Positions 1 through 5,684 of a stretch of DNA of 8,668 bases are shown piece by piece. Under the pieces are notes generated by a model that had not been told where the DNA came from, made no database searches, and saw nothing but the letters and a program-made list of their open reading frames with translations. Source of the stretch: Desulfobulbus sp. GTDB taxonomy: Bacteria > Desulfobacterota > Desulfobulbia > Desulfobulbales > Desulfobulbaceae. The stretch lies in assembly GCA_030602145.1 (NCBI GenBank), contig JAUWAH010000072.1, positions 1-8,668 on the forward strand, written 5' to 3'. Made by a program: the position numbers and the translations under genes. Every line of letters begins with the position of its first letter. Position 1 is the first letter of the stretch.

Positions 1-1004
1 GCGAATTCTGCCTCAGCTCGATAGATAAACGGGTTCGACCCTTTGAGGTGGACCGGTTTCTGGGCGAGATGGAAGGACTCTGGCAGCGGGGCGGCCGCAC
101 CTTCAAGTTCGTTGACCGCACCTTCAACGCCGACCCGACCGCGGCCACCCGGATCCTGGATTTTTTCCTGGCCAAGACACCACCCTTCCACGCCCATTTC
201 GAGGTCATCCCCGACCACTTTCCGCAGGCCGTCAAGGAGCGGCTCGCCCGGTTTCCGGCCGGAACCCTTCAGCTCGAGATCGGCATCCAGACCCTGGACC
301 CACGGACCGCGGCCGCCATCAGCCGCCGGCTCGACATGGACCGCATCCGTGACAACCTGCTCTTCCTCGACCAGCAGACCACCGCCCACCTCCACCTCGA
401 CCTGATCGTCGGCCTGCCGGGCGAGTCCATCGACCAATTCGGCGACAACCTCAACACCCTGGCCGCCCTGACCCGGGGGGAAATCCAGATCGGCATCCTC
501 AAGAAGCTCTCCGGCACGGCCATCGACCGCCACGACCGGGCATACGGCATGGTCTATTCGCCCGAGCCTCCCTACGAGATCCTGTGCAATGACCTGATTT
601 CCTTCAGCGAGATGCAGGAGATGAAGCGGCTGGCCCGGTTCTGGGACCTGGTCCACAACAGCGGCAACTTCCGGCGCACCGGTCCCCTGCTCTGGCCGGA
701 CGGCGACGTGTTCGGCGGCTTCCGAAACTTTTCCGCCTGGCTCTACCGCCGCACCCGCGCCACCTGGCAGATCGGCCTGCCGCGCCTCAGCGAACTGCTG
801 TTCGCTTATCTGGTGGAAGAACAGGGGAGAAATCCCTCGGAGGTGGCCGACAGCCTGGCAGCCGATATCCTCACCATCAAGGGCAGGGTGCTGCCGCCGG
901 CTGTCCGGGACCATGTCACCCGCTTGCCCGATCAGCGATGCGTTCTGGGCGACACCCTGACCCGGCGGCAGGACCGGCACCGGCAAGGCAGCGATCGCGG
1001 CTGA
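1..1004 (+). CDS. Radical SAM protein, B12-binding/DUF4080 type (3' part, 5' end outside window)
   Basis: This is the C-terminal 333 residues of a radical SAM enzyme, open at the left edge; the first whole codon is at position 3. The visible protein begins EFCLSSIDKRV, so the Cys at bases 9-11 is the last cysteine of the CxxxCxxC iron-sulfur motif. Bases 1-2 (gc) fit the end of a TGC codon for the preceding cysteine. The following FKFVDRTFN segment, the QLEIGIQTLD strand and HLDLIVGLPGE are typical radical SAM barrel elements. Bases from about 540 onward encode the C-terminal region seen in the DUF4080 subgroup, whose full-length members carry an N-terminal cobalamin-binding domain (expected outside the window). 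Substrate and reaction are unknown. The gene ends 26 bp before the MATE transporter start on the same strand, so the two are probably co-transcribed. The family call is firm; the DUF4080 subclass is recalled from similar proteins. Confidence 0.85.
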   Translation, partial: EFCLSSIDKRVRPFEVDRFLGEMEGLWQRGGRTFKFVDRTFNADPTAATRILDFFLAKTPPFHAHFEVIPDHFPQAVKERLARFPAGTLQLEIGIQTLDPRTAAAISRRLDMDRIRDNLLFLDQQTTAHLHLDLIVGLPGESIDQFGDNLNTLAALTRGEIQIGILKKLSGTAIDRHDRAYGMVYSPEPPYEILCNDLISFSEMQEMKRLARFWDLVHNSGNFRRTGPLLWPDGDVFGGFRNFSAWLYRRTRATWQIGLPRLSELLFAYLVEEQGRNPSEVADSLAADILTIKGRVLPPAVRDHVTRLPDQRCVLGDTLTRRQDRHRQGSDRG

Positions 1005-1030
1005 TCCCCGCATCGGAGACCAACCAAACC

Positions 1031-2419
1031 ATGCGCGCCCTCTCCCTCCATCTCCACGAAGCCGGTGTTCTGCTCCGTCTGACCGGGCCGCTGGTCCTGG
1101 CCCAGGTGTCCCAGACCGCCATGGGTCTGGTCGACACGGTCATGGCCGGCCGGGTTTCCGCCGTCGACCTGGCGGCGGTGGCGGTGGGGTCCTCGATCTT
1201 CTTCCCGGTCTACCTGTTCCTCATCGGCCTGCTCAGTGCCGTCACCCCGCTGGTGGCGCAGGCCTACGGCCGGGGCGATGGTCCCGCCGTGCGACAGTCC
1301 ATGCGCCAGGGCATGGCCATCGGCCTGATCACCGGCTGCCTGCTCATGCCGCTGCTCTGGTCGATGCGACCCTTCATGGCCTGGATGGGGGTCGATGCCG
1401 AGGTCATTCCGGTCACCGATCGCTACCTGTTCGCCATTTCCTGGGGCCTGCCCCTTGCCGGTCTCTTCTTCGCCCTCAAGGGTGGCGGCGACGGGTTCGC
1501 CAAGCCGCGGCTGTCGATGTTTGCCGGGTTTCTCGGCCTGGGGGTGAATATTGTCGCCAACTACCTGCTGATTTACGGCCATCTGGGGTTGCCGGCCCTG
1601 GGCGGTGTCGGCTGCGGCTGGGCCACGACGCTGTCCATACTGGCCATGCTGGCCGCCATGGCTGTCCTCTTGAAAAAAAGCCGGACCCAGGGCACCGACC
1701 GGTTGTTCACCCTGACCGGGACATGGTTCGGATCGGGCGCCTCTTCCACGGCCGCCTTTCTCCGCCTGGGCGTGCCCTTGGGGTTGGCCCTGTTCATCGA
1801 GTGTTCGATCTTCACCCTCATCGCCCTGTTCATCGCCAAACTGGGCGCCCAGGTGGTGGCGGCCCACCAGATCGCGCTGAATTTTTCCTCGCAGCTCTAC
1901 ATGCTGCCCTACAGCCTGGCCATGGCCCTGACCGTGCATGTCGGCTACACCATCGGCCGCGGACGGCTGGGGCGGCTGGCACGGATTGTCCGCACCGGGT
2001 TGGTCCTGGCCCTGGCCGGGTCTGTCTGCACCTGTCTGGTTGTCCTTGCTTTTTCCTGGGAAATCGCCGGGATGTACACCCCGGATCCGATGGTCCGCGA
2101 TCTGGCCGCCACCCTGCTGCTCTTTGCGGCGATCTTTCAACTGCCCGATGCGATGCAGGTCAACTGCGGTGGTATCCTGCGCGGCTGCAAGGATACCCGG
2201 GTGCCCCTGATGCTGATGGTGCTGGCCTATTGGGGGATCGGGCTGCCGCTGGGCTACGGCTTGGGGCTGGCGGGCCTGGGGGGCATGGAGCCCGGTCCCC
2301 AGGGATTCTGGATTGGCCTGATCTGCGCGCTCTCCGCAGCCGCCGTCCTGCTCGGCGGCCGGGTGCGGGTGATGCTTCGGCGTTTGCGGGAGGCGGAGGT
2401 TAGAGCAGCCCGTCCATGA
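1031..2419 (+). CDS. MATE-family multidrug / cation antiporter (NorM-like)
   Basis: This 462-aa inner-membrane protein exports drugs or metabolites in exchange for Na+ or H+. It has about twelve hydrophobic segments and the usual MATE length. Residues matching functional acidic positions of NorM are visible: D35 in GLVDTVMAG (TM1), E257 in FIECSIF (TM7) and D373 in QLPDAMQ (TM10). Other family motifs are VTPLVAQAYGRGD near residues 71-83, the glycine-rich loop before the GFAKPR segment, and GGILRGCKDTRVP at 380-392. I chose the ATG at 1031 because the protein begins there in normal MATE fashion and a GGAG lies at 1015-1018. The frame is open back to 938, but that part overlaps the upstream radical SAM gene and is not MATE-like. 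Its last 20 bp overlap the 3' end of metF on the other strand. A run of seven A lies at 1673-1679. The transported substrate cannot be told from sequence. Confidence 0.93.
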   Translation: MRALSLHLHEAGVLLRLTGPLVLAQVSQTAMGLVDTVMAGRVSAVDLAAVAVGSSIFFPVYLFLIGLLSAVTPLVAQAYGRGDGPAVRQSMRQGMAIGLITGCLLMPLLWSMRPFMAWMGVDAEVIPVTDRYLFAISWGLPLAGLFFALKGGGDGFAKPRLSMFAGFLGLGVNIVANYLLIYGHLGLPALGGVGCGWATTLSILAMLAAMAVLLKKSRTQGTDRLFTLTGTWFGSGASSTAAFLRLGVPLGLALFIECSIFTLIALFIAKLGAQVVAAHQIALNFSSQLYMLPYSLAMALTVHVGYTIGRGRLGRLARIVRTGLVLALAGSVCTCLVVLAFSWEIAGMYTPDPMVRDLAATLLLFAAIFQLPDAMQVNCGGILRGCKDTRVPLMLMVLAYWGIGLPLGYGLGLAGLGGMEPGPQGFWIGLICALSAAAVLLGGRVRVMLRRLREAEVRAARP

Positions 2420-3272
2420 CCGCCAGGCACATGTCAGCCTTGTTGAGGGTGTAGAGGTGGACACCCGGGGCGCCGCCGTCGAGCAAGCCCTTGATCTGCT
2501 CCCGGGCATGGGCGACGCCGATCTCGTAGACCGCCGCCGGCCCGCCCTCTTCGTGGGCCTTGATAAGGGCATTGATCAAGCGGCCGGGTATGCGGGCATT
2601 GCACATCTCCAGGACGAAACGAAGCGAGGCCAGGCTGCGGATGGGCAGGATGCCCGGCACCACCGGCACGGTCACTCCGAGGGCCCGCAGCCTGTCCACA
2701 TAGTCGAAGTAGGTCCGGTTGTCGAAGTAGAGTTGGGTGATGATGAAGTCGGCACCGCACTCCACCTTGCGCCGCATGACCTCGAGGTCGGTGGCAAACG
2801 ACGGCGCCTCGGCATGGGCCTCGGGAAAACCGGCCACGCCGATGGCCAGGTCCGGCTGATTTTTGCGGATGTGGGTTACCAGGTCCGAGGCATGGGGAAA
2901 GACGGCGAACAGCTCGGCATCGGTGCCGGTGTAGCCGGCGGGCCGATCACCGCGCAGGGCCAGGACATTGTCGATACCCAGTCGCCTGATCGCGTCGAGA
3001 AAGCCGTCGATCTTGTCCGTGCCGGCCGTCACCCCGGTCAGGTGGGGCATGACTTCAAAGCCGCAGGTTTCGATCAGCCGTTCGCAGATCTCCAGGGTGT
3101 TGGACTGGGTGGAGCCGCCGGCGCCGTAGGTCACGGAGACAAACAGCGGCCGCAATTGCCCCAGTTCCCCGGCCACCTTTAGAAAGGCCGGCCACTCCTC
3201 CTGTTTTTTCGGGGGGAAGAATTCCAGGGAAACAAACGGACTGCGTGCTTTGATCAGTTGAGGAATCTGCAT
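2400..3272 (-). CDS. metF: 5,10-methylenetetrahydrofolate reductase
   Basis: MetF is a cytosolic FAD enzyme that reduces 5,10-methylene-THF to 5-methyl-THF, the methyl donor for methionine synthesis; in anaerobes it can also serve the methyl branch of one-carbon metabolism. The 290-aa length fits the bacterial single-domain form (E. coli about 296 aa). Motifs seen in order are LEFFPPK with catalytic-type E17 (E28 in E. coli), FVSVTYGAGGST at 44-55, LALRGDRPAG with D109 (D120 in E. coli), GVAGFPEAH at 145-153, ITQLYFDN with Q180 at 178-185, and VVPGILPI at 204-211. The ATG at 3272-3270 is supported by AAGGAG seven bases upstream (plus-strand 3280-3285). No metV-like zinc-subunit gene is next to it here. 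It has no same-strand neighbour in the window, so it is likely monocistronic with its own leader in the structured region upstream. The stop overlaps the MATE gene by 20 bp. Confidence 0.97.
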   Translation of the reverse strand: MQIPQLIKARSPFVSLEFFPPKKQEEWPAFLKVAGELGQLRPLFVSVTYGAGGSTQSNTLEICERLIETCGFEVMPHLTGVTAGTDKIDGFLDAIRRLGIDNVLALRGDRPAGYTGTDAELFAVFPHASDLVTHIRKNQPDLAIGVAGFPEAHAEAPSFATDLEVMRRKVECGADFIITQLYFDNRTYFDYVDRLRALGVTVPVVPGILPIRSLASLRFVLEMCNARIPGRLINALIKAHEEGGPAAVYEIGVAHAREQIKGLLDGGAPGVHLYTLNKADMCLAVMDGLL

Positions 3273-3279
3273 TCCCGTA

Positions 3280-3285
3280 CTCCTT
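3280..3285 (-). promoter_or_regulatory. Ribosome-binding site of metF
   Basis: The minus-strand reading is AAGGAG, with seven bases to the ATG of metF. It fixes the start codon. It lies about 15 bases downstream of the 3' arm (plus 3301-3309) of the long inverted repeat in the leader. That arm reads ACCGCCTCC on the minus strand and contains CCTCC, which is itself complementary to the ribosome-binding site. Competition between leader folding and this site is therefore conceivable, but it is an inference. Confidence 0.8.
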
Positions 3286-3300
3286 GTGCCTCATGGGATT

Positions 3301-3411
3301 GGAGGCGGTCGTCTTTTGGTTGTTGGTCCGCGCGCACCACCTGGTGCTGCTCAGCCGCAGCGAACAAGGTAAGGTCCGCACTCCGGCATGGCACCGCCTC
3401 CCGAACCAACA
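3301..3411. repeat. Crossing inverted repeats, possible H-type pseudoknot in the metF leader
   Basis: Arm pair 1 is GGAGGCGGT at 3301-3309 with its perfect complement ACCGCCTCC at 3393-3401. Arm pair 2 is TGTTGGT at 3321-3327 with ACCAACA at 3405-3411. The pairs interleave, which gives pseudoknot topology if both form, in a transcript from either strand. Between them lie GCACCACCTGGTGC at 3334-3347 and a GCTGC/GCAGC hairpin (3346-3350 with 3357-3361); these two share two bases, so one must be shortened. GGTCCGC also occurs twice directly, at 3325-3331 and 3373-3379. Pairing is seen directly in the bases; function is inferred. Confidence 0.45.
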
Positions 3412-3412
3412 C

Positions 3413-3435
3413 GTTCATGCTAAGCATTTGGGAAC
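3413..3435. repeat. Short hairpin in the metF / small-ORF intergenic region
   Basis: GTTC (3413-3416) pairs with GAAC (3432-3435), and ATGC (3417-3420) pairs with GCAT (3424-3427) around a 3-base loop, with an unpaired TTGG on one side. No T-run follows on the plus strand, so it is not a rho-independent terminator. It sits immediately beside the crossing repeats and may be part of the same folded RNA. Confidence 0.35.
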
Positions 3436-3477
3436 TACGGGCCGATAAGTAAGCAGGGAACCATTCTCATTTGCCAT

Positions 3478-3483
3478 GGAGGG
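3478..3483 (+). promoter_or_regulatory. Ribosome-binding site of the 52-codon ORF
   Basis: GGAGGG lies six bases before the ATG at 3490. It is one of the best Shine-Dalgarno matches in the window and is the main argument that the short ORF is translated. Confidence 0.65.
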
Positions 3484-3489
3484 CATGCT

Positions 3490-3648
3490 ATGACTCCGCA
3501 AGAAGCCATCCGCATCCTGATGCTCAGCCCTTGCTACTGGTTGCTGAGTTTACCTGCCCGCAAGCAACTGGTGCGGGAGTATTGCTCCGCCTACGCAAGC
3601 TCACGACCAGAGCGGAGCCTGCCGTCGAGCAAACCTTTTGTCCGCTGA
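3490..3648 (+). CDS. Small hypothetical protein, 52 aa
   Basis: I do not recognise this protein with certainty. It begins MTPQEAIRILMLSPCYWLLS and continues with an amphipathic stretch, LPARKQLVREYCSAYA, ending in a Ser/Pro/Arg-rich tail (residues 38-52). The N-terminal pattern (acidic-start helix, then SPxYW, then a hydrophobic/basic helix ending in EYC-x-x-Y) resembles short uncharacterised proteins I recall from sulfate-reducing bacteria, but I cannot confirm this. Evidence for a real gene is the strong GGAGGG ribosome-binding site six bases upstream, a non-random N-terminal half, and the lack of any better gene in the 382-bp gap between metF and the J-domain gene. It ends six bases before the stop of the J-domain gene, which converges on it. 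It has two cysteines (C15, C32) and no signal peptide or clear transmembrane segment. The weaker tail could mean that the ORF is a decayed or frameshifted remnant. Confidence 0.55.
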   Translation: MTPQEAIRILMLSPCYWLLSLPARKQLVREYCSAYASSRPERSLPSSKPFVR

Positions 3649-3654
3649 ACGCGC

Positions 3655-3990
3655 TCATCGACCCCTGGTCTTGCGGCCGCCCCACAGCGGGTCCTCGCCG
3701 AACCGGGCCTGCCACCAGTCCTCGGGGTCGTAGATGCTCCGCTCCTCCTCGCCGGCCTGGTCGCGCCGCAGGGGAAAGCGGTATTCACCGCAATAGCGCA
3801 TCAGCAGTTCGTAGGCGGCGGTGATCCGGTACATCTGCTCACCGGCCTCGGTGGTGTCTCGGGCCGCGTCCGGATGGTGGAGCTTGCTGAGACGGCGGTA
3901 GTTGCGCTTGATCTCCGCCAGGGTTGCCCGTTCCGGCAGTCCCAGCACCTCCCTGGCCTGCTCGATGGCCTGCCATTGCTTGCTGTTCAT
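3655..3990 (-). CDS. Short J-domain (DnaJ-like) co-chaperone protein
   Basis: This 111-aa cytosolic protein has a J domain at about residues 10-66: AREVLGLPERATLAEIKRNY is helix I/II, the HPD tripeptide needed to stimulate Hsp70 ATPase is at 39-41, and the YRITAAYELLMRY helix follows. After it comes a short tail (about 67-111) rich in aromatic and charged residues, with DPEDWWQARFGEDPLWG near the end. Zinc-finger and substrate-binding domains of full DnaJ are absent, so it is a minimal class III J protein whose client is unknown. The ATG overlaps the plsY stop as ATGA (3990-3987), and AAGG lies seven bases upstream inside plsY, so translation is coupled to plsY. The frame is open further upstream, but that extension is out-of-frame plsY and was rejected. 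The partner Hsp70 is presumably a housekeeping DnaK encoded elsewhere. Confidence 0.88.
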   Translation of the reverse strand: MNSKQWQAIEQAREVLGLPERATLAEIKRNYRRLSKLHHPDAARDTTEAGEQMYRITAAYELLMRYCGEYRFPLRRDQAGEEERSIYDPEDWWQARFGEDPLWGGRKTRGR

Positions 3991-4598
3991 CCGTTCGCCT
4001 TGTTCCGCCAACTCTTCTCGCTGCCGTCCAGCAGCCGGCTGATATTCTGCCGATGTTTTCCCCAGATCAAGAGGACGATGAAGGCGGCCAGCCAGAACTT
4101 CCAGGCCGGAACCTGGAGCACCAGCAGCAGGACCAGCATCGACAGCGAACCGAGCAGCGAGCCCAGGGAGACAAAGCCGGACAGGGACACCGTGACCAGG
4201 AAGACCAGCAGACATCCCAGGGCTGCCACCGGCGCCAGATAGAAGAAGGTGCCCAGGCCGGTGGCCACGCCCTTGCCACCCTTGAAGCGGAGATAGACCG
4301 GGAACATGTGGCCGAGCACCGTGGCTGCGCCGCACAGGGCGATGACCAGGTCGCGGCGGGGATAGGCGGCCAGCAACTGACCGGTGACCAGCATCGGCAG
4401 CAACCCCTTGAGCAGATCGCCGACCAGGGTCAGGGCGCCCATCTTCTTGCCGAGCAGGCGGGCTACATTGGTGGCGCCGATGTTCCGACTCCCCTGAGTG
4501 CGGATGTCGATGCCGCTGGAGCGTGACAATAGCAGGCCGAAGGGAATGGCACCCACAAGATAGGAGCCGAGGAAGCAAGCAAGCGCGGTAAAGTGCAT
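3987..4598 (-). CDS. plsY: Acyl-phosphate:glycerol-3-phosphate acyltransferase
   Basis: PlsY is the inner-membrane enzyme that transfers an acyl group from acyl-phosphate (made by PlsX) to glycerol-3-phosphate, giving lysophosphatidic acid, the first step of phospholipid synthesis. The 203-aa protein has the usual five or so hydrophobic spans and the three conserved loops: GSRNIGATNVAR (36-47), GHMFPVYLRFKGGKGVAT (96-113, phosphate/acyl-phosphate binding) and KHRQNISRLLDGSE (181-194). The start at 4598-4596 gives the normal N-terminus, with SYLVGAIPFG in the first span, and has AAAGGA seven bases upstream. An in-frame extension to 4832 would overlap the upstream gene and is not PlsY-like. The gene follows the YkgJ-like gene by 44 bp without a terminator and overlaps the J-domain gene by four bases, indicating a three-gene operon. 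Confidence 0.97.
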   Translation of the reverse strand: MHFTALACFLGSYLVGAIPFGLLLSRSSGIDIRTQGSRNIGATNVARLLGKKMGALTLVGDLLKGLLPMLVTGQLLAAYPRRDLVIALCGAATVLGHMFPVYLRFKGGKGVATGLGTFFYLAPVAALGCLLVFLVTVSLSGFVSLGSLLGSLSMLVLLLVLQVPAWKFWLAAFIVLLIWGKHRQNISRLLDGSEKSWRNKANG

Positions 4599-4642
4599 GA
4601 CCGTTTCCTTTGCTGGGCAGTGGAATGATATGAATAAAATGT

Positions 4643-5503
4643 TCAGGCCTTGTTGGTACGAAAGATCATTTCCAGTTCGCAGGCCGCAGCATACGCGGCG
4701 ATCTCGTCCTGCGCAAGCCGGACATAGGGACAGTCCATGACCGCCAGCAGACTTTGGCGCAGGCGAAAAGTCGATGGTCCTCGGTCCGGGGCCGGTTCGA
4801 CCACATAGGGAAAAATCTGCGGCCGGCGGCAAACCAGGGGCCGGTCCGGATAGATCCGGCAGCGTCCTGAGGACTCCAGGTTGGGGCAGCGGCTCTGCCT
4901 GGGCAGGATCAGGCTCCAGCCGGTCCGCCAGCGGATCAGGACCGGATCGGGCCGGTCGAAAAAGTCACGGCCATCCACCAGGAGCACCGGCTCGTCGTCT
5001 GATCGAAAGCCGGCCGCTGTCTCGGTCTCGACCCGATCCACCGGAAACAATCCGGTCTCCGCCGCCTCCAGCGGGATCTCGAAAAAGCTCTGGGCCATGG
5101 CCGCCTCCGGCCCGACGCAGCACAGGGTGCAGTTGCAGGGCGCGCAGAGCAGACCGTTGATCCGCTCCAGTTCACGGGTGAGGATGTTCTGGGTCACCAA
5201 GGCCGTGGTCGCGGTCATGGCGTCCACCGGCCGGCCATCCGGATCGATCACCAGCGTTGCCGGTCCCTCACCGGCCTTCAACCCTTCCAGGGGACGGAGC
5301 AGATCGAGATAGGGCAGCAGGTCGCCCGCCGGATCGGGATAACGGGCGAAGTTGGTTTCGATCTCCTCGGACAGTTGGGCGACGACCTCTGCCACCGTGG
5401 CGAAGTCGCCGGTCAGATAGAGAAACTGGACGATGCCCGCCAGGGGCAGGACCGGTTGCCGCAGCAAGGTGCGACCGGCTGCCAGCGCTTGTTGATCGAT
5501 CAT
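4643..5503 (-). CDS. YkgJ-type cysteine-cluster protein with extended N-terminus
   Basis: This 286-aa soluble protein has a C-terminal YkgJ-like (zinc/iron-sulfur binding) cysteine cluster. Ten cysteines are visible: C120, C123, C125, C128 and C129 in LCAPCNCTLCC; C206 in SRCPNLE; C215 in GRCRIY; C225 in LVCRRPQIFPY; C258 in MDCPYV; and C275. The pattern CPNL...GxCxIYxxRPLVCRxxP is the family signature. Residues 1-115 are a helical region without cysteines that most small YkgJ proteins lack. The biochemical role of the family is not established; some members are annotated as Fe-S oxidoreductases, which is not proven. The ATG at 5503-5501 has GGAGG four bases upstream. It is the first gene of the apparent operon with plsY and the J-domain gene, and it is divergent from def. 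Confidence 0.85.
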   Translation of the reverse strand: MIDQQALAAGRTLLRQPVLPLAGIVQFLYLTGDFATVAEVVAQLSEEIETNFARYPDPAGDLLPYLDLLRPLEGLKAGEGPATLVIDPDGRPVDAMTATTALVTQNILTRELERINGLLCAPCNCTLCCVGPEAAMAQSFFEIPLEAAETGLFPVDRVETETAAGFRSDDEPVLLVDGRDFFDRPDPVLIRWRTGWSLILPRQSRCPNLESSGRCRIYPDRPLVCRRPQIFPYVVEPAPDRGPSTFRLRQSLLAVMDCPYVRLAQDEIAAYAAACELEMIFRTNKA

Positions 5504-5684
5504 GAAACCTCCGTGAAAAGTTCGGCCCGCACCCTACACAAAAAAACGCCGAAAAACAAGCCGTCACCGGCCCCTACCTGCCGTGCCGCCCTGCGCCTGC
5601 CTTTACAATCCACGGCAAACTGATTACATACCACCAAGTCTTTGTTTGCTTCAACAAGGTGTGCATTCACCGGGAACCTCGCCC
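5504..5684. other. Divergent intergenic region between the YkgJ-like gene and def
   Basis: These 181 bp hold the starts of two opposite transcription units. On the plus strand there is a plausible sigma-70 promoter at 5602-5630. On the minus strand I see only the GGAGG ribosome-binding site of the YkgJ-like gene and no promoter I would trust. Runs of A (seven at 5540-5546) make part of it less GC-rich than the flanking genes. No terminator or operator repeat is evident. Confidence 0.5.
5602..5630 (+). promoter_or_regulatory. Candidate sigma-70 promoter of the def-fmt-larC unit
   Basis: TTTACA (5602-5607; five of six matches to TTGACA) is followed after 17 bases by TACATA (5625-5630; three of six matches to TATAAT). 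Transcription would start near 5637, giving a leader of about 48 bases before def. The -35 match and spacing are good and the -10 is poor, so this is tentative. Confidence 0.35.

Larger units (their letters stand above)
3273..3489. other. Divergent intergenic region between metF and a small ORF; candidate structured leader RNA
   Basis: These 217 bp hold the leaders of metF (leftward) and the 52-codon ORF (rightward). No convincing sigma-70 promoter is visible in either direction. The region contains a perfect 9-bp inverted repeat (3301-3309 with 3393-3401), a crossing 7-bp inverted repeat (3321-3327 with 3405-3411), short hairpins between them, and a separate hairpin at 3413-3435. I compared it by eye with the SAM-I, SAH, cobalamin, THF, TPP and SRP RNA signatures I remember, and none fits. 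ORFs that cross this stretch read as shadow frames. Confidence 0.5.

Noticed and set aside
2395..2460. Bidirectional terminator between the MATE gene and metF
   Set aside because: The coding regions overlap and no GC-rich stem with a T-run is present nearby.
932..2572. Long minus-strand ORF (over 500 codons) across the MATE gene
   Set aside because: The product is low-complexity Gln/Gly/Arg/His-rich, typical of the antisense frame of a GC-rich gene, and it lies opposite two well-supported genes.
3301..3411. Signal recognition particle (4.5S) RNA, suggested by GGTAAGGTCCG and the closing GGAGGCGGT/ACCGCCTCC stem
   Set aside because: The invariant domain IV core (GGTCCGGAAGGAAGCAGC type) is missing on both strands and the inner sequence does not fold into one long hairpin.
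3258..3480. SAM-I, cobalamin or THF riboswitch for metF
   Set aside because: I find none of the conserved core sequences of these classes on the minus strand. Only an unclassified fold can be proposed.
3991..4578. N-terminal extension of the J-domain protein overlapping plsY
   Set aside because: It is an out-of-frame, Arg/Pro/Gly-rich reading of plsY. The ATGA overlap at 3987-3990 and AAGG upstream support the short form.
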